Position numbers and translations under genes: made by a program
The notes under the pieces: model-generated
The model's database searches: none
Told to the model about the DNA's origin: nothing
What the model saw: the letters and a program-made list of their open reading frames with translations, nothing else
In this document: positions 52,362 to 61,084 of the stretch, in pieces
Layout of the letters: each line of letters begins with the position of its first letter
Position numbering within the stretch: position 1 is the first letter of the stretch
NCBI RefSeq assembly: GCF_021190915.1
Contig: NZ_JAIOAP010000015.1
Span: forward strand, 124,001 to 188,000
Source of the DNA: Cohnella silvisoli
GTDB lineage: Bacteria; Bacillota; Bacilli; Paenibacillales; Paenibacillaceae
Reading direction: 5' to 3'
DNA length: 64,000 nt

Positions 52362-53552
52362 TTATCCAGCTTGCCATGGGAAAGTTTTAACCGTGGTTGA
52401 AGTTAGGAAACGTTCGATTCTTTCCAGCGCTTCAGTCAGCTTCGAGAGCGAAGTAGCATAGGAACAGCGAATAAATCCTTCTCCTCCTGATCCGAATACG
52501 TGGCCTGGAACGGCTGCGACTCCCGCTTTCTCAAGAAGCCGTAAAGCAAATTGCTCTGAACGAAGTCCCGTATGCGCGATTGAAGGAAACGCATATAAAG
52601 CGCCTTGCGGCTCGTGGCACGGCAAACCGATATCTCTTAACCCCTGGACGAACATCTGTCTGCGCTGATTAAACGTTTCCTTCATCCTGTCTTTTTCTTC
52701 CAATCCGTGCCTCAAAGATTCGATAGCGGCAATTTGCCCGATAATCGGTGCGCACATCGCCGTATACTGGTGAATCTTAAGCATTCCTGCAATAAGCTCT
52801 TGATTACCGCAAGCGTAACCTATTCTCCAGCCCGTCATCGCGAACGCTTTGGAGAAGCCGCTAATGACGATCGTCCGCTCCTTCATTCCAGGCAGCGAAG
52901 CTATGCTCGTATGTTGCCGACTGTAAGTAAGTTCAGCGTATACTTCATCCGATATGACGATCAGATTGTTCGCCTTGACGATCTCGGCAATCGGCTGCCA
53001 GTCTTCGTAAGACATGATCGCGCCCGTCGGATTACTCGGATAGTTAACGAGAAGTACTTTCGAACGTGGGGTTATTCGATCCCGCAAAGCTTGTGAGGTA
53101 AGCTTGAATCGTTGCTCTGCGGAAGTTTCGACCTCCACCACCTTGCCTCCGTTCATGTGGATAAGCGGAGAATAGGCAACATAACCGGGAGAAGGAATGA
53201 TCACCTCGTCATCCAGAGCGACGACTGCCCGAAGGGCTAGATCCAGCGCTTCGCTGCTCCCAACCGTGACCAATATTTCGCTTGACGGCTCGTAGTTGAT
53301 TTGGAAGCTATTGTTCAAATAAGAAGCGATTTCCTCGCGCAGCTCCATGAGACCGGCATTCGGCGTGTACATCGTCTTGCCCTCGTTCAACGCACGGATG
53401 CAGGCTGCTCTAACTCGCTCGGGCGTGATGAAATCCGGTTCTCCCAAGCCGAGCGATATCGTATTTCTGCCATCATTGCCCCTATCGAAAAAGGAACGGA
53501 TTCCCGAAGGGGGTATCTCGCGAATCCGCGGTGTTATCCATTCATGACTCAT
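52362..53552 (-). CDS. PLP-dependent class I/II aminotransferase (PatA/aspartate type)
   Basis: 396-aa fold-type I enzyme. Schiff-base Lys235 in SGFSKAFAMTGWRIGY, NPTG with Asn174, SDEVY with Asp202 and Tyr205, and the carboxylate-binding Arg in FIRCSYA near the C-terminus. Transfers an amino group between amino acids and 2-oxo acids in the cytoplasm. The substrate is not certain. 21 bp downstream of a MocR-type regulator in the same direction. Confidence 0.9.
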   Translation of the reverse strand: MSHEWITPRIREIPPSGIRSFFDRGNDGRNTISLGLGEPDFITPERVRAACIRALNEGKTMYTPNAGLMELREEIASYLNNSFQINYEPSSEILVTVGSSEALDLALRAVVALDDEVIIPSPGYVAYSPLIHMNGGKVVEVETSAEQRFKLTSQALRDRITPRSKVLLVNYPSNPTGAIMSYEDWQPIAEIVKANNLIVISDEVYAELTYSRQHTSIASLPGMKERTIVISGFSKAFAMTGWRIGYACGNQELIAGMLKIHQYTAMCAPIIGQIAAIESLRHGLEEKDRMKETFNQRRQMFVQGLRDIGLPCHEPQGALYAFPSIAHTGLRSEQFALRLLEKAGVAAVPGHVFGSGGEGFIRCSYATSLSKLTEALERIERFLTSTTVKTFPWQAG

Positions 53553-53573
53553 CTATCGCCACTCCTTACCTCT

Positions 53574-55025
53574 TCATCCCATTAGTTGTTTGGCCGTCTC
53601 GCCAATAATCCGTATACCTTTGCTTATATTTTCATCGGACACTCTGGAAAATCCAAGCCGCATCGTATGCTGCCCTTTACCATCCGTGAAGAATATATCC
53701 CCCGGAGTGAAAATAACCCCCTGACGAGAGCAAGCGTCCAGCAACTCCCTTGTATGAAAGCCCTCCCCGAATGCGACGAAGAGGTGCAGTCCCCCGTCCC
53801 CGGACAGTTGGGTATACGGAATATATTCCTTGCAGCATTGCAGCGTCCATTCGTATTTCCGTTTGTACTCTGCTCGCGCCTTCTTCAAGTATTTCTCCAA
53901 GTTGCCATTATGAAGATACTGGTAAAGGATCGATTGATCTATTGTGGAGGTATGAATCGTGCGTGCTCGTTTGATGCTTTCCAAGTAATAAATGAGCTCT
54001 CGGTCTGCCAGCACCCATCCCACCCGAAGTCCGGGAAACAACACTTTGGAGAAGCTGCCGAGATAGATCACGCCGTTGCCCTGGCCTGCCGTCGCCATTA
54101 AAGGCGACACGTGCGAGCCCGAATAGCGCAGCTCCTCGTTAAAGCCATCTTCGATAACGGGAATCTGGTGGCGGGTCATAAGCTTCATCAGCTCAATCCT
54201 TTTCTCGGGGGACATCACGATACCGGTTGGATTATGATACGAAGGGACGAAATACGCGCAATCATAAGCTTGCTCCGACAATGCCCGCTCCAGCTCCCGA
54301 AGGTTGATGCCATCCCGCTCCATGGGAATACCCGTGATATCGAAGCCATGCAGCTTCAGATTTTTGATAGCGGTATGATGGGTTGGATTTTCGCAAATGA
54401 CGGTACCGTTTTTCTTGCTCAAGGCGGACAACACGATATCGAAGCCTTCCGTGAAGCCATTCGTTATCAGAATATCTTTGCCCTTCAGATCAACGCCTTT
54501 ATGATCCATGTAACGAAGCAAATAGTCTATTAACGGCTTATACCCTTTGGCGTAGCCGTAGTTGAGAAGCACATCTCCTTCTACCGACATCCGGTCTAGA
54601 AACGCCCGCTTGAAATTATCGAGATCGAATAGTTTCTCGTCGGGCGCGATGCTGGTGAAGGAAATCGTTCCTTTGTCCGCGCGTATCCCGCGTTTCATCA
54701 AGTCAAGCTCCTCGGCTAACCGGGCGTGCCCGTTCAAACGCGTCTTCCAATCCATCTGCCAAGAAGACGGCGCGGTCACACTGCTGGAACCAGCCGCAAC
54801 GTAGCTTCCTTTCCCTTGCGCGGTGTAGGCGAAACCATCCTCTTGCAGCTCTGCATAAGCAGAAATGACGGTGTTGCGGCTGACATTCAGCAGCATTCCG
54901 AGCTCACGCGTGGACGGGAGCCTCTGATTCGCTTGCAGGGCGCCCTTTATAATCAAACGTTTTAAGTAATCCTTCACCTGAATATATACCGGACGGTCAT
55001 CCATGAGCTTGAAATCATTAAACAT
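53574..55025 (-). CDS. MocR-family regulator (GntR HTH plus aminotransferase domain)
   Basis: 483 aa. Winged-helix GntR domain (about 10-78, RLPSTRELGMLLNVSRNTVISAY) joined to a fold-type I aminotransferase-like domain with PLP Lys327 (LGSFSKVLFPGLRVGW), YHNPTG near 263-268 and IEDGF. Such regulators sense PLP or amino-compounds. It shares an apparent operon with the aminotransferase and is divergent from katA. The most likely targets are its own operon. Confidence 0.92.
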   Translation of the reverse strand: MFNDFKLMDDRPVYIQVKDYLKRLIIKGALQANQRLPSTRELGMLLNVSRNTVISAYAELQEDGFAYTAQGKGSYVAAGSSSVTAPSSWQMDWKTRLNGHARLAEELDLMKRGIRADKGTISFTSIAPDEKLFDLDNFKRAFLDRMSVEGDVLLNYGYAKGYKPLIDYLLRYMDHKGVDLKGKDILITNGFTEGFDIVLSALSKKNGTVICENPTHHTAIKNLKLHGFDITGIPMERDGINLRELERALSEQAYDCAYFVPSYHNPTGIVMSPEKRIELMKLMTRHQIPVIEDGFNEELRYSGSHVSPLMATAGQGNGVIYLGSFSKVLFPGLRVGWVLADRELIYYLESIKRARTIHTSTIDQSILYQYLHNGNLEKYLKKARAEYKRKYEWTLQCCKEYIPYTQLSGDGGLHLFVAFGEGFHTRELLDACSRQGVIFTPGDIFFTDGKGQHTMRLGFSRVSDENISKGIRIIGETAKQLMG

Positions 55026-55138
55026 ATAACATCGCCCCCACGACTATCATGGCATAGAAGGCTAAGTAAAAAAAGAACCACCGCCTCGAAAATATCGACC
55101 GGCAGTGGTTTCGGTTATGAAGCATATTTATAAATTAA

Positions 55139-55153
55139 TTAGAATAATTCTAA
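55139..55153. promoter_or_regulatory. PerR box upstream of katA
   Basis: TTAGAATAATTCTAA is a perfect 7-1-7 inverted repeat, matching the PerR consensus TTATAATNATTATAA at all but two symmetric positions. It lies just upstream of the katA -35 and could also cover the MocR promoter side. Confidence 0.82.
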
Positions 55154-55160
55154 ATAAGTA

Positions 55161-55188
55161 TTGATTATTCACTGAGAAAAGCTATCAT
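55161..55188 (+). promoter_or_regulatory. Candidate sigmaA promoter of katA
   Basis: TTGATT (55161-55166), 16-base spacer, TATCAT (55183-55188), then GAGGAGTG as ribosome site at about 55212. Confidence 0.5.
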
Positions 55189-55227
55189 TATATTGAACGT
55201 TAACCTTCTTTGAGGAGTGATTCTGTT

Positions 55228-56685
55228 ATGAGTACCCACAAGAATAACCTTACGACCAGTTGGGGGGCCCCCGTTGGGGACAACCAGAACTCAATGACAG
55301 CCGGCTTGCGAGGTCCAACACTGATTCAGGATGTTCACCTGCTGGAGAAGTTAGCCCATTTCAACAGGGAACGAGTTCCGGAACGCGTCGTTCATGCGAA
55401 AGGGGCGGGAGCTCACGGTTATTTCGAAGTCACGAATGACCTATCGAATTATACGAAAGCTAGTTTTCTGTCCGAGGTAGGCAAACGCACTCCTATGTTC
55501 ATTCGTTTCTCAACGGTTGCAGGCGAGCTAGGCTCAGCCGATACGGTTCGCGACCCGCGCGGATTCGCCGTGAAGTTCTACACCGATGAAGGAAACTACG
55601 ACTTAGTCGGGAATAACACGCCGGTTTTCTTCATTCGCGATGCGATTAAATTCCCCGACTTTATTCATACGCAGAAACGTCATCCGCAAACGCACTTGAA
55701 AAATCCGAACGCCGTTTGGGACTTCTGGTCTCTATCCCCCGAATCCTTGCATCAAGTGACGATCCTTATGTCCGACCGGGGCATTCCGGCAACGCTAAGA
55801 CATATGCATGGTTTCGGAAGCCATACCTTTAAGTGGGTCAACGCCGAAGGCGAAGCCGTATGGGTGAAATACCACTTCAAGACGGAGCAAGGCGTTAAGA
55901 ACCTCGACGTGAATTTGGCAGCCAAGCTCGCGGGTGAGAACCCCGATTACCACACCGAAGATCTATTCAACGCAATAGACAAGGGCGATTTCCCCGCATG
56001 GAAGCTGTGCGTGCAAATTATGCCGATAGAGGATGCGAATACTTATCGCTTCGACCCCTTCGACGTCACGAAAGTATGGTCGCAGAAAGACTACCCTTTA
56101 ATCGAATTGGGCCGCATGGTCTTAAACAGAAATCCGGAAAACTATTTTGCCGAAGTTGAGCAGGCGACCTTCTCTCCCGGATCCTTCGTGCCGGGTATTG
56201 AAGCCTCTCCCGATAAAATGCTGCAAGGGCGACTCTTCGCCTACTCCGATGCCCATCGTTATCGCGTCGGCGCTAACCACAACTCCTTGCCGATCAACAA
56301 GCCGCAAGTCGAAGTGAATACTTACCAGCGCGATGGACAGATGCGTTCCGACAACAACGGCGGCGGCTCCGTCTATTATGAGCCGAACAGCTATGGCGGC
56401 CCGAAAGAATCCGCTCAGAACAAGCCGGCTGCTTATGCGGTTTCCGGCGAGGCCGATAGCGTTGCCTATGATCACGATGACCATTATACGCAAGCCGGCG
56501 ACTTGTACCGCCTCCTAAGCGTAGAAGAACGCCAGCGCCTGGTCGCAACGATCGTTGACGCCATGAGGCCTGTCGAGAAGGACGAAATCAAGCTGCGTCA
56601 AATCGGACATTTCTACAAAGCGGATCCCGAGTTTGGCCAAGGCATCGCGGACGGACTTGGTTTATCTGTGACAAGGGGAGTTTGA
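55228..56685 (+). CDS. katA: Catalase (monofunctional, small-subunit)
   Basis: 485-aa heme catalase, breaking down hydrogen peroxide in the cytoplasm. Distal His56 (VVHAKGAGAHGYF), the distal Asn in VGNNTPVFFIRD, and proximal heme ligand Tyr339 in RLFAYSDAHRYRVG are present. The start at 55228 follows GAGGAGTG. A frame open six codons further lacks support. Monocistronic, preceded by a PerR box, so peroxide-inducible expression is expected. Confidence 0.96.
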   Translation: MSTHKNNLTTSWGAPVGDNQNSMTAGLRGPTLIQDVHLLEKLAHFNRERVPERVVHAKGAGAHGYFEVTNDLSNYTKASFLSEVGKRTPMFIRFSTVAGELGSADTVRDPRGFAVKFYTDEGNYDLVGNNTPVFFIRDAIKFPDFIHTQKRHPQTHLKNPNAVWDFWSLSPESLHQVTILMSDRGIPATLRHMHGFGSHTFKWVNAEGEAVWVKYHFKTEQGVKNLDVNLAAKLAGENPDYHTEDLFNAIDKGDFPAWKLCVQIMPIEDANTYRFDPFDVTKVWSQKDYPLIELGRMVLNRNPENYFAEVEQATFSPGSFVPGIEASPDKMLQGRLFAYSDAHRYRVGANHNSLPINKPQVEVNTYQRDGQMRSDNNGGGSVYYEPNSYGGPKESAQNKPAAYAVSGEADSVAYDHDDHYTQAGDLYRLLSVEERQRLVATIVDAMRPVEKDEIKLRQIGHFYKADPEFGQGIADGLGLSVTRGV

Positions 56686-56701
56686 TCGGACGATTCCCAG
56701 T

Positions 56702-56747
56702 AAAAAGCCTCCAATTCCACTTGGACAGTGGATTTTGGAGGCTTTTT
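56702..56747. terminator. Bidirectional terminator after katA
   Basis: AAAAAGCCTCCAA pairs with TTGGAGGCTTTTT, with an inner TCCAC/GTGGA pairing. T- and A-rich on both flanks. Located between convergent katA and histidine kinase genes. Confidence 0.88.
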
Positions 56748-56759
56748 CATAATCAATTG

Positions 56760-58727
56760 TTATTTATATTTCTCGGATAACTTAAAGTAAAATCGGCTCC
56801 CTTTGCCAGGCTCGCTTTCCACCCAAATCAACCCATTGTGACGTTCGATTATTTCTTTGGCAATGGCGAGCCCGAGTCCACTTCCGTTAGAAGAGGTAGT
56901 CTGATCGACTTTATAAGCCCGGTTAAAAATGGAAGGAAGATGTTCAGACGCAATACCTACTCCACGATCTTCTATATAAACGACCACTTCTCCGTTGCTA
57001 GAACTGGCATGCAGATGAACCGTGCCGCCTATCGATGAGAATTTACATGCATTATGAACTAGGTTGGAAAGTACACGCCTTATTTCATGAGGATTAATCG
57101 TTATTACAGCTTGAGGATCTACTGAAATTGAAGATTCATACTGTAATCCGGCTAATTGAATCGTTGAAGCGAACGAATCAAATTCATGTTTAATCCAATC
57201 AGCGAAATGAATGGTTTCTAATGCTGCGTTTTCGCGGGATTGTTCAAGGTGGCTTAACTCAAACAAATCATCGATGAATGTATTAATATAGAGAATTCTG
57301 TCGTAGATGGTGTTAAGGAATTTGTCCTTCTGCCCGGGCTCAATTTCAATACCGAGCATCATCGCACGGATTCCGCCCTGCACGATGGTAAGCGGTGAAC
57401 GAATATCATGGGAGATGTTCTGCAGTAACTCGTTGCGCGTTTGTTGTATGTTCTGATTAATAATAATTTGCTGAAGCGCATTTTCTTTATCTGTTCGACT
57501 TTGTCCTAATTGATAGGATAAGGCAATCGAGAACATAATATATTCGGCAATCGAGCCTAATTGAAAGCCATAATGTGTCAGGAAGCTCTCTTGCATCAGG
57601 CTATACGTATTCAGTATCGTGGGAGTGGCCAACCCAAGGAAAGGAATCGTTGCCAAGACGACGTAACGCGCTACCAAACTTCCCCTGTAGACACTCCAAT
57701 ATGTACTAACTATAAGTAGTATAGCAAACATCGATTCATATAAAATCGCTAATATCGCATAACCGGGGAAGTGGAATAGTGAAGCAATCAAGACTAGAGG
57801 AGACATGATATTAAGTATCCGGTAAATGATAAGCATACGTGGAGCATAGATTTCCAATTGCAATATTTTACTCAGAAACAAAAGCCCGAACCAAAGACAG
57901 GAGATGAAGAAGAAGTAATCAATACCCTCATAATTACCAAAACAATTAAGTAAGAAAACCAACAATCGGCTATCTGCACCAAGTAATTCTTGTAATAACC
58001 CGTTCCAAACCATCTGTGAAATGCTAAAGCATACGATGTATAGGGAGTAATAAAGGTAAGCGGTCACTCGGTTGAACATATACATCGATAACATATAAGC
58101 TGCCATAAGCAAAACAAATCCATAGTAGATGCCGAAAAATATATATTCACTTTTAAGTTTGCCGAGGAAGGTTTGGTTATCCATCAGCTCGATGGGAATG
58201 ATCATTGAACCGTTTAATACAGTCCTGATATAGATGGTTACAAGATTCTCAGCAGGCAAATGGATGTAATACGACGAGAAGTGCTCATCAGCTTTCTCTA
58301 TAATACTAGATTGCTCGGTACCCATGGATTTCTCATTGATTAGGTACATGTCAAACTTTTCAATTACTGAATTGTTCAGACGAATGACCCACTGTTCGAG
58401 GGAAGATTGATTCCTAACCGTTGTTCGAATCCAATACGTTCCGGCAGTCAATCCGAAGGCGGACTTCCCCGAAGCAGGTTGAAACTGCCCCGCTGCAGGA
58501 GGGGATTGAACATCTGCAAGTGTCCATTGATCATCCCCATCAGCAAGAACATCCATCTGATTGTTCACATAATAGATGCCTTCACGATCATGCAATTGAA
58601 TCTCATTGGCAGATGTCGGTGCGTATTGCGTTGGAGAGAAAAACATCCAGACCAAAGAAACGCCAAGAATGAGTAATATAATGAAAAGGACGAATACCCG
58701 ATTATCTCCAATAACCGTTTTATTCAT
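56760..58727 (-). CDS. Orphan histidine kinase with 7TMR-DISM sensor
   Basis: 655 aa. N-terminal membrane anchor, an extracellular beta-rich 7TMR-DISM ectodomain (about 40-190, TYWIRTTVRNQS), seven membrane helices (about 195-400), then HisKA with His in QNISHDIRSPLTIVQGG (about residue 440) and an ATPase domain (NLVHNACKFS, DRGVGIA, GSGLGLAIAKEI). No response regulator lies beside it. The ectodomain class is thought to bind carbohydrates or other small molecules. Confidence 0.9.
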   Translation of the reverse strand: MNKTVIGDNRVFVLFIILLILGVSLVWMFFSPTQYAPTSANEIQLHDREGIYYVNNQMDVLADGDDQWTLADVQSPPAAGQFQPASGKSAFGLTAGTYWIRTTVRNQSSLEQWVIRLNNSVIEKFDMYLINEKSMGTEQSSIIEKADEHFSSYYIHLPAENLVTIYIRTVLNGSMIIPIELMDNQTFLGKLKSEYIFFGIYYGFVLLMAAYMLSMYMFNRVTAYLYYSLYIVCFSISQMVWNGLLQELLGADSRLLVFLLNCFGNYEGIDYFFFISCLWFGLLFLSKILQLEIYAPRMLIIYRILNIMSPLVLIASLFHFPGYAILAILYESMFAILLIVSTYWSVYRGSLVARYVVLATIPFLGLATPTILNTYSLMQESFLTHYGFQLGSIAEYIMFSIALSYQLGQSRTDKENALQQIIINQNIQQTRNELLQNISHDIRSPLTIVQGGIRAMMLGIEIEPGQKDKFLNTIYDRILYINTFIDDLFELSHLEQSRENAALETIHFADWIKHEFDSFASTIQLAGLQYESSISVDPQAVITINPHEIRRVLSNLVHNACKFSSIGGTVHLHASSSNGEVVVYIEDRGVGIASEHLPSIFNRAYKVDQTTSSNGSGLGLAIAKEIIERHNGLIWVESEPGKGSRFYFKLSEKYK

Positions 58728-58860
58728 AATTTGACCCCATTAGCCCGAACAAGTATGATTTTACTCTCCAACTCGACAAATTCCTTCACAATGTAACATT
58801 AAATGGATTATATCATGATCTCACCCAAAATAATTAAAAGGATTAGAAGGATTCTCTCGG

Positions 58861-59418
58861 TTAATCAAAACCATTAAATTGCTCTTCATTTGCTATGCTC
58901 TCGATATCTTCCGAACTGATTCCTATGTAGCGATACCCTTCTTGCAGGTTTTTGCGCAACGCTTTTTCTTTAATAAACCTCGGGCTTCCCTCTCCCGCTT
59001 CTTCGTCGTACAGCAAGAGAATGCCTTCCGTTTTCCTAAGCAACAGCTCGTCTCTCGCCGTGAACTGCCATACTCCGCTATAGGGTTCTTTACTCACCGA
59101 ACCGTAATAGTCCACGCCTTTTAAGATATCGTGATAGTAATTTTTCTTATCCTCTTTCCATTTCTCTTCTTGGTTGGCGTATGCCGCAATAATGGATAAT
59201 TTCAAGTCGGGATATTGCTTCTTTAACTCGATGACGACTTCGCATGCCCACAAATCCACTCCGTACTGTCCGGGAGTAATGACCCATTCCAGCTCTTCTT
59301 CGATCAAGGGAATCAGCTTGGCGGCTATGGCTTTTTTTATATAGGGAATACCTTTATGTTTCTGATCGAAAATACTCAGTTCATGGGCGCGATAGCCTGT
59401 AACTAGAAGATTTTTCAT
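58861..59418 (-). CDS. YpsA-family protein (SLOG fold)
   Basis: 185 aa. The opening LLVTGYRAHELSIF and WVITPGQYGVDLWACEV match the Bacillus YpsA family, a Rossmann-like SLOG fold proposed to bind nucleotide or NAD-like ligands and linked to cell division in Bacillus and Staphylococcus. The internal YYHDILKGVDYYGSVSKEPYSG is also characteristic. AAGGAGCAAT precedes the ATG. Monocistronic. Confidence 0.85.
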   Translation of the reverse strand: MKNLLVTGYRAHELSIFDQKHKGIPYIKKAIAAKLIPLIEEELEWVITPGQYGVDLWACEVVIELKKQYPDLKLSIIAAYANQEEKWKEDKKNYYHDILKGVDYYGSVSKEPYSGVWQFTARDELLLRKTEGILLLYDEEAGEGSPRFIKEKALRKNLQEGYRYIGISSEDIESIANEEQFNGFD

Positions 59419-59553
59419 CTATTGCTCCTTAGGGTGCGCTTTGAGGATGTAACGTTCCCTCTCATTTTATCAGACAAGATGCGATATGTTATCATAAGAA
59501 ATACAATCAGCTATTTTTATAATGGGATAACCATAAATTAAAGGAGAAAATCC

Positions 59554-60546
59554 ATGCACTTTATAAGCAACAACAATAATAATGATCCGTCGCTGAACTT
59601 GGCGTTAGAGGAATACGTACTGCGATCTCTGCCTGACAATGAAGACTACTTGTTGTTCTACATCAACGAGCCATCGATCATTATCGGCAAAAACCAGAAC
59701 ACCGTCGAAGAAATCAACGCCGAGTATGTAGAACGGAATGGCATACACGTCGTGCGGAGGTTATCGGGAGGCGGCGCGGTTTACCACGATCTCGGAAACT
59801 TGAATTTCAGCTTTATTAGGAAGGACGACGGTCAGTCGTTCCATAACTTCAGGAAGTTCACCGAGCCTGTCGTTCGCGCACTGCGCAAACTTGGAGTGGA
59901 AGCGGAATTGACCGGGCGCAACGACCTCCAGGTAGGCGAACGCAAAATATCCGGAAACGCGCAATTTTCCACGAGGGGAAAAATGTTCAGCCACGGGACG
60001 CTTCTGTTCGATTCGGAAATCGATCATGTCGTCTCCGCTTTGAAGGCGAACGCCGAGAAGTACGCCTCCAAATCAACTAAATCGATCCGCAGCAGAGTCG
60101 CGAATATTTCGGAATTTCTGGCTGAGCCTATGACCATCGAACAATTCAAACAAAGTTTGCTTTCCTCTCTCTTCGAAGGCGAAACGGAAATCCCTTACTA
60201 TGACCTAAGCGAGCAGGATTGGGCGAATGTGCGTAAGCTAGCGGACGAGCGCTATCGGAGTTGGGAGTGGAACTACGGCCGATCGCCGACGTTTAACGTT
60301 CGTCAGACGAAACGGATCGAGGGTGCGGGAACGTTCGACGTCCGCCTGCAGGTAGAAGAAGGAATAATCACGGGCGCAACGATATATGGAGACTTCTTCG
60401 GCAGAGGGGACAGCAGCGAATTGGCTAATAAGTTTGTTGGATCGCGCTATGAATCCGTCGCTCTGAGCAAGCTTCTCGATGAAATCGACTTGCCTTATTA
60501 TTGCGGCCCGGTGACGAAGGAACAATGGTTGGATTTGCTCTTGTAA
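59554..60546 (+). CDS. Lipoate-protein ligase
   Basis: 330 aa, LplJ/LplA type. Activates free lipoate with ATP and attaches it to lysines of E2 and GcvH proteins. N-terminal catalytic domain with RRLSGGGAVYHDLGNLNFSF (about 69-88) and the Lys region in SGNAQFSTRGKMFSHGTLLFD. The C-terminal accessory domain is present (about 240-330), as in single-chain ligases. AAAGGAG stands before the ATG. Possible acceptors include SucB of this window. Confidence 0.93.
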   Translation: MHFISNNNNNDPSLNLALEEYVLRSLPDNEDYLLFYINEPSIIIGKNQNTVEEINAEYVERNGIHVVRRLSGGGAVYHDLGNLNFSFIRKDDGQSFHNFRKFTEPVVRALRKLGVEAELTGRNDLQVGERKISGNAQFSTRGKMFSHGTLLFDSEIDHVVSALKANAEKYASKSTKSIRSRVANISEFLAEPMTIEQFKQSLLSSLFEGETEIPYYDLSEQDWANVRKLADERYRSWEWNYGRSPTFNVRQTKRIEGAGTFDVRLQVEEGIITGATIYGDFFGRGDSSELANKFVGSRYESVALSKLLDEIDLPYYCGPVTKEQWLDLLL

Positions 60547-60595
60547 TTGTTGCTTCAAGGTATCGAGAAGATCCTATGCTTTCTGCATCCATAAC

Positions 60596-60629
60596 AAAAA
60601 ACTCAGGCTTCGTTGAGCCTGAGTTTTTT
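60596..60629 (+). terminator. Intrinsic terminator of the lipoate ligase gene
   Basis: 14-bp stem (AAAAAACTCAGGCT with AGCCTGAGTTTTTT), loop TCGTTG, ending in a run of seven T. Also usable for the convergent gene at 60652. Confidence 0.9.
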
Positions 60630-60651
60630 TGTTGCCTTTGGGCACTTGGCA

Positions 60652-61059
60652 TTACTTCGCTTTCATACGATTGTTTCTTGGATTATGTTCTACTTCCGCA
60701 AGCCCTAACTCTTCCATTAAAGGAGGGATGTACATCCCGAACCTTCCGCGAAACCCCTTCTTTAGGCCGTACCATCCGCCTACAGGATTGTCGGGCGAAC
60801 GCCCCCAAGCCTCGACCGTTCCTTCTTTAGCGGGTTTCTGTTCATCCGCGCTGCCAAGTTCCATCCAGTCGCCATGCGCTTTAAGCATGTTGTGTAAATC
60901 AGCCAGGCAACGGAATTCATAGTGCAAAACCGTTTTACCTACTGTACAAACGATAATTTCTTTCCCGTCCTTAACGTCTTTATACATTTCATATTCCGAC
61001 GTCTGAGGCGGGGTTTTCAGTTTCCACGGGTTTTCTTTCGTGCCTTGTTCCAGTGACAT
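60652..61059 (-). CDS. Uncharacterised conserved-looking protein
   Basis: 135 aa. I do not recognise a functional family. The sequence has no signal or membrane segment. It starts polar (NPWKLKTPPQTSEYEMYKD), has a central beta-like part (IIVCTVGKTVLHYEFRCLADLHNML) and a Gly/Trp-rich C-terminal half (NPVGGWYGLKKGFRGRFGMYIPPL). The start at 61059 is chosen for AAAGGAG nine bases upstream. The ATG at 61080 overlaps this ribosome site. 25 bp downstream of an amidohydrolase gene in the same direction, so probably co-transcribed. Confidence 0.7.
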   Translation of the reverse strand: MSLEQGTKENPWKLKTPPQTSEYEMYKDVKDGKEIIVCTVGKTVLHYEFRCLADLHNMLKAHGDWMELGSADEQKPAKEGTVEAWGRSPDNPVGGWYGLKKGFRGRFGMYIPPLMEELGLAEVEHNPRNNRMKAK

Positions 61060-61084
61060 ATTTACATTCTCCTTTTTCATTCAT

